DNA of 5,523 nt, from positions 1 through 5,523 of the forward strand of contig WQUU01000118.1 of NCBI GenBank assembly GCA_009781925.1, read 5' to 3'. The notes under the pieces were generated by a model. The model did not search any database. It worked only from the letters and a program-made list of their open reading frames with translations, and was not told the origin of the DNA. Origin of the DNA: Bacillota bacterium. Its GTDB lineage: Bacteria > Bacillota > Clostridia > Oscillospirales > Oscillospiraceae. Of the stretch, positions 1-4,918 are shown in pieces. How positions within the stretch are numbered: the stretch's first letter is position 1; the number at the start of each line of letters is the position of its first letter. The translations under genes and the position numbers were made by a program.

Positions 1-1230
1 CCTGTGCCGCCCCAGCAGGGCTATGTCTCCCCGGAGGGCCGCTATGTCCCGCCGTCCCAGCAGCCGAACTATCCGCCGCAGCAGCGGCCCGCAGGTCAGC
101 AGCCCGCCTATCCCCCGCAGCCGCGCCCGGTCAGTCCGCCGCCCGGGGGCTATTATCCCCCGCCGCAGCAGCGGCAGCCCGCTCCGCCCCCGCCGAACTA
201 CCCTCCGCCGCGCCCGAGCAGCGGCCATAGCGGCTACGATGACGACGAGGACGACAGGCGGCGGGTCAAAAAACGGAATGTCATCATCGTCGCGGTCGTC
301 GCCGTCCTGGCCATACTGGTGATCGTTATCTTTCTCATGAGCGGCGCATTTAGCAGCAAGCGGAGCTCGCTCATGCCCAACGTAATCGGCAGCGCCCAGA
401 CAGACGCCAGAAAGCAGCTGGAAGCTCTGGGCCTGGTCGTCGCCGCAACCCCTGTGGCCTCGGAGGAGGACGTAGGTACGGTGGTCGATCAGAGCATCGC
501 GGCCGGCATCCGCGTCACCAGCGGACAGAATGTGACCATCACCGTCTCCGCCGGCCCGGATGGGGGGAACGCGTCGCCCTCGCCTGACGCGGCCGTGACC
601 GTGCCGAACTTTGTGGGCATGGACTTCGGCGCGGCGAGCCTGGCCGCGGCCAGCGCGGGCGTGCAGCTCACCCGGGGTGAAGACCAATACAGCGCCACCG
701 TTCCGGCGGGGAATATCATCTCCCAGACGCCGCAGGGGAACACGTCAGCCCTCCGAAACAGTCAGGTGACCGTGGTTCTCTCCATGGGGCCGGAGCCCAC
801 GCCTTCGCCCTCTCTGTCCCCTTCGCCGACGCCGGCCGGCTTTACCATTACTGTCACCGCCGGGCCCGGCGGCACGGTCAGCCCCAACGGCATCGTGAAT
901 GTGCAACAGGGGCAGAGTCTGACCTTTAACATCACGCCCGCGGAGGGCTATGAAATTCGGGACGTCAAGGTAGACGGGTTCAGCGTCATGGCCGCGCTGG
1001 TCAATTCGACCTACACGTTTGTCAATATGACTGCGGATCACACGCTCTACGTGATCTTCCAGGAGGCCCCGCCCAGCCTGACGCCAGCCCCTACGCCAGT
1101 CCCGGCGCCAACCCCTACGCCAACCCCGACTCCGACCCCTACGCCAGTCCCGACTCCGACCCCGACGCCAGTCCCGCCGCTGGTGCCTACGCCGACGGAT
1201 ACACCACCGCCGACCCCAACGCCGACCTAA
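1..1230 (+). CDS. PASTA-domain membrane-anchored protein, 5'-truncated by window
   Basis: The frame is open from base 1, so the true start lies upstream; the GTG at 4 is probably an internal valine. Counting the first visible codon as residue 1, residues 1-77 are rich in Pro, Gln and Tyr (PNYPP, GYYPPP). An acidic patch (DDDEDD, about 80-85) and a basic RRRVKKR precede a transmembrane helix at about 93-113. Two PASTA domains follow, at about 124-185 (MPNVIG start) and 198-264 (VPNFVGM start). An InlB B-repeat-like beta domain (about 280-354, TAGPGGTVSP and NMTADHTLYVIF) and a Pro-Thr tail to residue 409 complete it. PASTA domains in known proteins bind peptidoglycan or muropeptides, so the C-terminal part should face the wall. 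The missing N-terminus decides its class: a PknB-like Ser/Thr kinase would be cytoplasmic and upstream, while a kinase-less zinc-ribbon/Pro-rich protein is equally possible. No LPXTG sorting motif is visible. Its stop overlaps that of the convergent phosphodiesterase gene. Confidence 0.85.
   Translation, partial: PVPPQQGYVSPEGRYVPPSQQPNYPPQQRPAGQQPAYPPQPRPVSPPPGGYYPPPQQRQPAPPPPNYPPPRPSSGHSGYDDDEDDRRRVKKRNVIIVAVVAVLAILVIVIFLMSGAFSSKRSSLMPNVIGSAQTDARKQLEALGLVVAATPVASEEDVGTVVDQSIAAGIRVTSGQNVTITVSAGPDGGNASPSPDAAVTVPNFVGMDFGAASLAAASAGVQLTRGEDQYSATVPAGNIISQTPQGNTSALRNSQVTVVLSMGPEPTPSPSLSPSPTPAGFTITVTAGPGGTVSPNGIVNVQQGQSLTFNITPAEGYEIRDVKVDGFSVMAALVNSTYTFVNMTADHTLYVIFQEAPPSLTPAPTPVPAPTPTPTPTPTPTPVPTPTPTPVPPLVPTPTDTPPPTPTPT
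1081..1227 (+). repeat. Degenerate hexamer/12-mer tandem repeat encoding Pro-Thr tail
   Basis: The 3' end of the PASTA gene is built from variations of a 6-base unit (acgcca, accccg, actccg, gtcccg). These combine into imperfect 12-base units such as acgccagtcccg, giving alternating Thr-Pro and Val-Pro. Because the unit is a multiple of three, changes in copy number would lengthen or shorten the tail without breaking the frame. Pro-Thr tracts of this kind usually act as extended wall-spanning spacers. Here, unusually, the tract runs directly to the stop codon with no domain after it. Confidence 0.75.
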
Positions 1231-1706
1231 CTCTCGAAGAACCTGTGGGTGCAAACCAGCGCCCCGGGTTCTTTTTCATTGACATCGAGTTCCGCCCAGC
1301 TGCGAACGCCGGAACTGCCCGCGGCGCCGGGGTTGATGACGTACATCCCCCGGTCAAAGCGCATATGAGCCCTGTGGGTGTGGCCGAAGAGCACGGCATC
1401 CGCGCCGCGCTTTTTCGCCGTGTCAATCAGGTCATAAAGTCCGGATTTGACACCGTACAGGTGCCCGTGGGTGAGAAAAAAACGCGTCCCGCCCAGCGTG
1501 AGAAACAATACGGTCTCCTCCCGGGCGGCGAAGTCACAGTTGCCCCGCACCGCATACAGGGGGATGTCCGGAAACGCCTGTCCGATCGGAGCCGTGTCCC
1601 GGCAGACGTCCCCCAGATGAAAGATCACGTCCGGCCGCGAGGCCTGTATGGCCCGAAGCATGTCCCGCGTCTGGCCGTGGGAATCTGAGAAAACGGCAAT
1701 TTTCAT
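1227..1706 (-). CDS. YfcE/MJ0936-family metallophosphoesterase
   Basis: This complete 159-residue protein is close to the usual length of small YfcE/MJ0936 phosphodiesterases. All the metal-binding signatures are present: SDSH at 7-10 (Asp8, His10), HLGDV at 30-34 (Asp33), GNCD at 55-58 (Asn56), THGH at 79-82 and GHTH at 108-111. An NPG turn follows at 125-127. Family members are cytosolic two-metal (often Mn) enzymes that hydrolyse phosphodiesters in vitro; the natural substrate is generally unknown. The frame stays open upstream to 1946, but that extension crosses the divergent small gene and lacks family homology. The ATG at 1706, giving MKIAVFSDSH, matches the family start. The ribosome site ahead of it is weak (AGAAGTG). 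The gene is divergent from the small-gene cluster and convergent with the PASTA gene. In many Firmicutes this family sits next to an rdgB-type NTP pyrophosphatase; none is seen here. Confidence 0.93.
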   Translation of the reverse strand: MKIAVFSDSHGQTRDMLRAIQASRPDVIFHLGDVCRDTAPIGQAFPDIPLYAVRGNCDFAAREETVLFLTLGGTRFFLTHGHLYGVKSGLYDLIDTAKKRGADAVLFGHTHRAHMRFDRGMYVINPGAAGSSGVRSWAELDVNEKEPGALVCTHRFFES

Positions 1707-1750
1707 GGCTGCACTTCTTTTCCGTTTTTGCATATCATGTGTTAGGACTG

Positions 1751-1820
1751 TTGTAGGGCGCGGCGCCCCGGCGCGCCAGCCGGCACGGTCAATGCGGCGC
1801 GTCGAGCCGCCGTGCCCTAT
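1751..1820. repeat. GC-rich palindromic element (TGTAGGG type), copy 1
   Basis: The arm at 1754-1765 (tagggcgcggcg) pairs with 1808-1819 (cgccgtgcccta) over 12 positions, with one G-T wobble. Between them is more self-complementary GC-rich sequence, including ggcgcgcc at 1770-1777. It occupies most of the 150-base divergent region between the phosphodiesterase and the first small gene, and would lie in the 5' leader if the promoter is further upstream. The left edge resembles the hairpin after the first small gene (ctgt...tagggg). I recall similar tgtagggg/ccccta palindromes scattered in Clostridia genomes, so I call it a short dispersed repeat; this cannot be proved from one window. Confidence 0.6.
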
Positions 1821-1856
1821 GAAGTAAATGTCCGTATCTGCAGTCGGAGGATCACA

Positions 1857-2093
1857 ATGAATCAGCTTGAAAAGATGGGACGGGAAATTTTGGACGGCGC
1901 CGACGGCCCAAAACTCCGATCCCTGGCTTCGAGCCCGGAGGCCCAAAAAATCGGCAAAATGGTGGACACAGCCGCCTTGAAAGCGGCGGCGGAGAGCGGG
2001 GACACGGAGACCGTAAAAAATGTCCTGGCCAAGGTTCTGGCCACCGACGAGGGAAAAAAGCTCGCCGCACAGCTTGGCAATTTCATGAAATAA
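1857..2093 (+). CDS. Small hypothetical protein, 78 aa, first of three-gene cluster
   Basis: I do not recognise a named family. The protein is soluble-looking, Ala/Lys-rich and probably all helical, with no signal peptide or membrane segment. Two stretches resemble each other: LASSPEAQKIGKM (23-35) and LATDEGKKLAAQL (61-73). They are separated by AALKAAAESGDTETVKNVL, suggesting an internal two-fold helical repeat. The start is ATG 1857: GGAGG at 1846-1850 lies six bases before it. The frame can be extended back to a GTG at 1812, but that falls inside the palindromic repeat arm and has no ribosome site. It is followed by a GC-rich hairpin and then by the second small gene on the same strand. 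Similar short 'SPEGKKL...GDTE' proteins occur, to my recollection, in Clostridia, without known function. Confidence 0.8.
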   Translation: MNQLEKMGREILDGADGPKLRSLASSPEAQKIGKMVDTAALKAAAESGDTETVKNVLAKVLATDEGKKLAAQLGNFMK

Positions 2094-2094
2094 C

Positions 2095-2135
2095 TGTAGG
2101 GGCCGCCGCCCTCGGCGGCCCGCAAATAATTTTTT
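2095..2135. repeat. GC-rich hairpin (TGTAGGG type), copy 2, with trailing T-run
   Basis: A perfect 9-bp stem (2100-2108 gggccgccg with 2113-2121 cggcggccc) closes a 4-base loop. It begins immediately after the stop of the 78-residue gene. It shares the ctgtaggg edge with the element at 1751-1820, so both flanks of the first small gene carry related GC palindromes. A run of six T (2130-2135) follows, but eight mostly A/T bases separate it from the stem, so it is not a classical intrinsic terminator. It might give partial attenuation between the first and second small genes, or it may simply be a dispersed repeat. Confidence 0.65.
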
Positions 2136-2142
2136 GAAGAGG
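2136..2142 (+). promoter_or_regulatory. Ribosome binding site deciding the 2151 start
   Basis: The sequence gaagagg ends eight bases before ATG 2151. The in-frame GTG at 2145 would be only two bases away, too close, and ATG 2154 is a second in-frame option eleven bases away. This favours 2151. Confidence 0.6.
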
Positions 2143-2150
2143 CAGTGGGA

Positions 2151-2534
2151 ATGATGAGCGAGTTTGAGGAGAAACTGAATAGCATTTTGTCCTCGCCGGA
2201 GGAACTGGAGAAGATCACCAAACTCGCCCAGTCATTTATGGGAGGGGACGCCAAAAGCCCGGAGCCCCCGTCCGCCGCAGGCAATCTTTCCGCCCTGGGA
2301 AATCTCCTGCCGGAAGGGGTGGACATGGCCTCGCTCACGCGGATGCTGGGCGCGCTGGGCAGCGGCCAGCGCAGCGAGAGCCAGCAGCTGTTGGAGGCCA
2401 TCAAGCCCCACCTGAAAGAGAAGCGCCGGGTCAAAATCGACCGGGCTATGCAGCTGGCCCGCATGGCAAAGCTGGCACAAACCGCGTTTCTCACCCAAAA
2501 GGATGGCCGGGAGGAGCCCCATGCCCAGTTATAA
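2151..2534 (+). CDS. Hypothetical helical protein, 127 aa, second of three-gene cluster
   Basis: No named family is recognised. An N-terminal helix (MMSEFEEKLNSILSSPEELE, 1-20) and KITKLAQSFM precede a Pro/Ser-rich linker (about 31-45). A C-terminal helical region starts near residue 60. Its core, LLEAIKPHLKEKRRVKIDRAM (80-100), is strongly basic and amphipathic. That 'LLxAxKPxLxxxRxxKxDxA' pattern recurs, as I recall, in uncharacterised Clostridia proteins of this length. There is no signal peptide or clear membrane span, so a cytoplasmic or membrane-peripheral location is likely. The start ATG 2151 is chosen from the gaagagg site upstream. The last 14 bases overlap the start of the third gene, so the two are probably translationally coupled. 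The 'SPEELEKITKLAQ' stretch loosely echoes the 'SPEAQKIGKM' stretch of the first protein; this may be coincidence. Confidence 0.8.
   Translation: MMSEFEEKLNSILSSPEELEKITKLAQSFMGGDAKSPEPPSAAGNLSALGNLLPEGVDMASLTRMLGALGSGQRSESQQLLEAIKPHLKEKRRVKIDRAMQLARMAKLAQTAFLTQKDGREEPHAQL
2509..2516 (+). promoter_or_regulatory. Strong ribosome binding site deciding the 2521 start
   Basis: gggaggag lies within the end of the second small gene and is a near-perfect anti-16S match; its ggagg core ends six bases before ATG 2521. The alternative ATG at 2503 lies upstream of this site and has no comparable one, so it is rejected as the start. Confidence 0.75.
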
Positions 2535-2892
2535 CCGGTATAACGGCAGAACGGGTCAGATGGTGCGGGTGGAGGTTCCGGAGCGGCCGGAACCTGCCCG
2601 ACAGCAGAATCCGATGAATCGGCCCGGGAGACAGCAATCCGGCCTTGGAAATTTGGGCGGGGGATTGAGCGGCCTGCTTTCCAATTTTGGTCTGGGCGGG
2701 AAAAAGCCCACCGGCTCCCTCCTGGGCCTGGGCGGCGAGCTCGGCGGCTTTTTTCAAAAGTTGGGGCTGAATTTTAATCTGTCGGAGCTGGAGACCGAGG
2801 ATTACATCCTCATGCTGATTCTCTTTCTCATGTACCGCGAGAGCGGGGATACGGAACTGCTCATCGCGCTGGGGGCCATGCTGCTGACCTAG
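2521..2892 (+). CDS. Hypothetical protein, 123 aa, Gly-rich with hydrophobic C-terminal hairpin
   Basis: This protein has no recognised named family but a clear layout. Residues 1-40 are polar, basic and Pro/Arg/Gln-rich (MPSYNRYNGRTGQMVRVEVP at the start). Residues 41-82 are Gly/Leu-rich (GLGNLGGGLSGLLSNFGLGG, then SLLGLGGELGGFFQKLGL). Residues 89-123 carry two short hydrophobic helices, YILMLILFLMY and ELLIALGAMLL, split by RESGDTE. A membrane-inserted or self-assembling C-terminal hairpin is plausible. I recall similar 'EDxLLLxLLxLxxREsGDxxLLLALGxLLL' tails on unassigned small Firmicutes proteins, some in sporulating species, but cannot attach a function. It overlaps the second gene by 14 bases behind a strong ribosome site. 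It ends eight bases before the stop codon of the convergent LolA-like gene. Confidence 0.82.
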   Translation: MPSYNRYNGRTGQMVRVEVPERPEPARQQNPMNRPGRQQSGLGNLGGGLSGLLSNFGLGGKKPTGSLLGLGGELGGFFQKLGLNFNLSELETEDYILMLILFLMYRESGDTELLIALGAMLLT

Positions 2893-2900
2893 AGCGTTCC

Positions 2901-3650
2901 CTACGGTTCGTTATTTCCCGGCGCCGCAAAATTCTCGTCCGCCGGGACGCTCTCTGTATCCACCGGATCGGAGCGCAAAGAAAAGGTCTGGACGTCCCCC
3001 TGCCAGCTGTCGTTGCCCATCAGCAGGCCGGTGTTGACGGAAATATACGCCTTTTCCGTCGTGCCCGGCAAATCGTTGTCCGTAAACGTGAGCCAGACGC
3101 AGGGTTCCCCGCTCAGATCCTCATAGCCCGCGCCGGTGATGCTCGCCTCCGGCAGGGTCAAGATCCGGTCGATGGAGACCATGCGCTGGAGGCGGGAGGC
3201 GTCGTATGCTGCGGCCGCGCCGTGAAAGACGCCTGTACTGCCGTCGCCGTACCAGAGGGACAGGCTTTTCCCGTCGATGAGGATGTTTCTGGTGTCGAAA
3301 TCGCTTTGTTCCGTGATGCGCAGCTGATTCGCCCTGGCGTAGACCGTGAGAATGGACGAGCTCTCACCGCCCTGCCAAAAGCTGTGCGCGGTGAGTGTCC
3401 GGGAGTAGCTGACCGCCGGGCTGATGGTGCGGATCACGGCTTGAACGGTGCCCGGGCCGACGTTCGCCTGGTCGTTCCCCGAACCGGAGGAGGAGGGGTT
3501 GGTCTGAACCGGGGAGGTTGTGGGTTCGGGGGGCAAAATGACCTGCGGCGTGTTGGTACTGCCGGGAGCCAGGTGCACGATCAGATAGACCACCGCCGCC
3601 AGCACGACAGCGGAGATCACAAAAACCGAGATGTTTTTACGCTTTTTCAT
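2901..3650 (-). CDS. Membrane-anchored extracytoplasmic protein, possibly LolA-like
   Basis: The protein has 249 residues. A basic start (MKKRKN) and a hydrophobic segment at about 8-26 form an uncleaved signal anchor; there is no lipobox cysteine. A Pro/Ser/Thr/Asn-rich spacer (about 28-66) leads to a globular region at about 68-228. That region is rich in beta-strand patterns: SSSILTVYARANQLRI, TRNILIDGKSLSLWYGDG and EPCVWLTFTDN...KAYISVNTGLLMG. This strand order, with 'write down the state of a molecule, then read the modification' residues such as WYGDG and VNTGLL, resembles the LolA/LolB-like outer-surface carrier fold. The assignment is by pattern only. The ATG overlaps the stop of the upstream wecA-like gene as ATGA, and GAGGA at 3660-3664 supplies a ribosome site. 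The two are therefore likely co-translated, which suggests a role in envelope polymer or lipid-linked sugar handling. Residual doubt concerns the fold, not the gene. Confidence 0.85.
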   Translation of the reverse strand: MKKRKNISVFVISAVVLAAVVYLIVHLAPGSTNTPQVILPPEPTTSPVQTNPSSSGSGNDQANVGPGTVQAVIRTISPAVSYSRTLTAHSFWQGGESSSILTVYARANQLRITEQSDFDTRNILIDGKSLSLWYGDGSTGVFHGAAAAYDASRLQRMVSIDRILTLPEASITGAGYEDLSGEPCVWLTFTDNDLPGTTEKAYISVNTGLLMGNDSWQGDVQTFSLRSDPVDTESVPADENFAAPGNNEP

Positions 3651-4780
3651 GGCTTGTCGTCCTCAGCGTCGTGAGGGGTCTGCACCTCTGCCGGTTCCGC
3701 GGATCCGGAGGACTTTCCGTTCGCGTGCTGCACGGTCTCGAGGCCGTGGAGATTTTTGATCATAAAGGCGGCAATCGCGACGGCCACCAGTACCGCCATC
3801 ACGAGGATCAAAATTTTGAGCGCCCCGGAAGCGCTGATCATCACGGCGCACATGCCCAAAACGGCGCTGACGCCGTAGAGGATGACCACGGCCTGCTTCT
3901 GGCTGAGGCCCAGGGCGATGAGCCGGTGATGGAGGTGCCCCCGATCCGGTTTCATGGGGCTTTGACCCTTTAACAGCCTGCGGAAGAAGGCGAAGACCGT
4001 GTCAAAGAACGGCACCGCCAGCACGAGAAAGGGCACCGCAAAGGAGACGATCGCGTAGATCTTAAAGAGGCCCAGAATGCTCATGGTGGAGAGGACATAG
4101 CCCAGAAGCAGAGCGCCGGTGTCCCCCATAAAAATTTTCGCCGGGTTGCGGTTATAGGGCAAAAAGCCGATGCAGGCCCCGGCCAGAGCCGCCAGAATGA
4201 TCGCCACATTTCCCTGGGCGACGATGAACGCGATGATCAGCATGCTGACCCCGCTGATGGTGGACACGCCCACGGCCAAGCCGTCCAAACCGTCAATAAA
4301 GTTAACCGAGTTCGTGATGGCCACGATCCAGACAATCGTCACGGGGATGGCGAAGACGCCCAGCACCAGATGCGGATTGGCGGCAAAGATGTTGGGATTC
4401 ATGAGGACTTCGATGATTACCCCGTGGAGCACGGCGAGGGCGGCGGCGGCAATTTGAACCAGGAGCTTGATCCAGGCCTTTAGGGAGATGATGTCATCGA
4501 CCGCCCCGCAGGTCACGATGAGAATGGCGCCCAGCAAAATGCCCCGCACCTGCACGGTGATATCCGCGAAGCAGAGGACGGCGGCCACAAAACCCAAAAA
4601 GATGGCCAGACCGCCCATGCGGGGGATGGGGTGGTCGTGGATTCGGCGGGCCTCGCCGGGGTTGTCGATGGCCCCCACTTTTTGGGCGAAGCGCTTGACG
4701 AGGGGCGTCAGGGCAAAGCTGATGACCAGCGCCAGCGCCAGCGCCAAGAGCGCGCACACCACCTGTGTCGTACTGATCAA
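3647..4780 (-). CDS. WecA/TagO-like undecaprenyl-phosphate GlcNAc-1-phosphate transferase
   Basis: This 377-residue polytopic membrane enzyme belongs to the MraY/WecA (glycosyltransferase 4) family. It should transfer a GlcNAc-1-phosphate type sugar from its UDP carrier to undecaprenyl phosphate at the inner face of the membrane, the first step of teichoic acid or other wall glycopolymer synthesis. The signatures appear in order: PIPRMGG (51-57), the Asp-Asp pair VDDII (Asp95, Asp96), NSVNFIDGLDGLA (157-169), FMGDTG (217-222, Asp220), PFFDT (Asp260), and the WecA-type His motif PDRGHLHHR (278-286). That His motif, with residues RIHDHP near the front, separates it from MraY. About ten or eleven hydrophobic helices are evident. 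The last 30 or so residues form a polar, acidic cytoplasmic tail (HGLETVQ...DAEDDKP) beyond the family core. The start is a TTG at 4780 with a good ribosome site, because an in-frame stop sits five codons upstream. The exact acceptor sugar cannot be read from sequence, so symbols wecA/tagO are not assigned. Confidence 0.95.
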   Translation of the reverse strand: MISTTQVVCALLALALALVISFALTPLVKRFAQKVGAIDNPGEARRIHDHPIPRMGGLAIFLGFVAAVLCFADITVQVRGILLGAILIVTCGAVDDIISLKAWIKLLVQIAAAALAVLHGVIIEVLMNPNIFAANPHLVLGVFAIPVTIVWIVAITNSVNFIDGLDGLAVGVSTISGVSMLIIAFIVAQGNVAIILAALAGACIGFLPYNRNPAKIFMGDTGALLLGYVLSTMSILGLFKIYAIVSFAVPFLVLAVPFFDTVFAFFRRLLKGQSPMKPDRGHLHHRLIALGLSQKQAVVILYGVSAVLGMCAVMISASGALKILILVMAVLVAVAIAAFMIKNLHGLETVQHANGKSSGSAEPAEVQTPHDAEDDKP

Positions 4781-4788
4781 AGGCCCAC

Positions 4789-4794
4789 CACCTC
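4789..4794 (-). promoter_or_regulatory. Ribosome binding site for a TTG start
   Basis: On the minus strand this reads GAGGTG, eight bases before TTG 4780-4778. An in-frame TGA five codons upstream rules out any earlier start, so the site supports TTG as the initiation codon of the glycosyltransferase. Confidence 0.75.
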
Positions 4795-4825
4795 AACATG
4801 GAATGTCTCTGGCAATTCCGCCGCT

Positions 4826-4912
4826 TGTCATTGCGAGCGCAGCGAAGCAATCCAGAAAGCCGCGTGAGGGCTGGATTGCCACGGCGACAAGGACAGTTGT
4901 CTCTCAATGACG
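4826..4912. repeat. Dispersed inverted-repeat element (GTCATTGCGAG / GCGAAGCAATCC type)
   Basis: The outer arms 4827-4837 (gtcattgcgag) and 4901-4911 (ctctcaatgac) are inverted repeats matching at 10 of 11 positions. Inside, 4847-4855 (gcaatccag) and 4871-4879 (ctggattgc) pair perfectly over nine bases around a 15-base loop. A further small stem, gacaa/ttgtc, lies at 4886-4901. The motif order (cattgcgag, gcgaagcaatcc, ggattgc, caatgac) is that of a short non-coding palindromic repeat known to be scattered in many Clostridia and other bacteria, which behaves like a MITE. It fills most of the 138-base gap after trpS, starting seven bases beyond the trpS stop. There is no T-run after the stem, so it is not an obvious terminator. 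No target-site duplication was seen. Confidence 0.85.
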
Positions 4913-4918
4913 GGATTT

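Noticed and set aside
4..6. GTG as the true start of the PASTA protein
   Set aside because: The frame is open to the window edge and the low-complexity P/Q/Y region appears cut mid-repeat, with no ribosome site visible.
1081..1227. Possible CRISPR array or minisatellite
   Set aside because: There are no equal-length repeats with unique spacers; it is a degenerate coding hexamer repeat.
745..1254. Minus-strand open frame rich in Arg-Trp (DWRRGWR repeats)
   Set aside because: It is the antisense reading of the Pro-Thr repeat tract and the B-repeat domain; the Arg/Trp repeats are the complement of the hexamer units.
1245..1688. Plus-strand open frame opposite the phosphodiesterase
   Set aside because: It lies wholly within a gene with complete metallophosphoesterase motifs on the other strand, and high GC keeps the opposite frame open.
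1812..1856. Earlier GTG start for the 78-residue protein
   Set aside because: It lies in the palindrome arm with no ribosome site, whereas ATG 1857 has GGAGG at ideal spacing.
1707..1946. Upstream extension of the phosphodiesterase frame
   Set aside because: It crosses the palindromic element and the start of the divergent small gene, and the family begins at MKIAVFSDSH.
2100..2135. Intrinsic terminator between the first and second small genes
   Set aside because: The stem is strong, but eight mainly A/T bases separate it from the T-run; a related palindrome occurs upstream of the gene, so a repeat explanation is better.
1862..2494. Minus-strand 210-residue open frame opposite the small genes
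   Set aside because: The plus-strand genes have good ribosome sites and ordered overlaps; this frame spans the hairpin repeat and reads as low-quality Ser/Arg-rich sequence.
4467..4910. Open frames on both strands overlapping the start of the glycosyltransferase and the repeat
   Set aside because: They run through the MITE-like repeat and the glycosyltransferase, whose family motifs fix the real frame.
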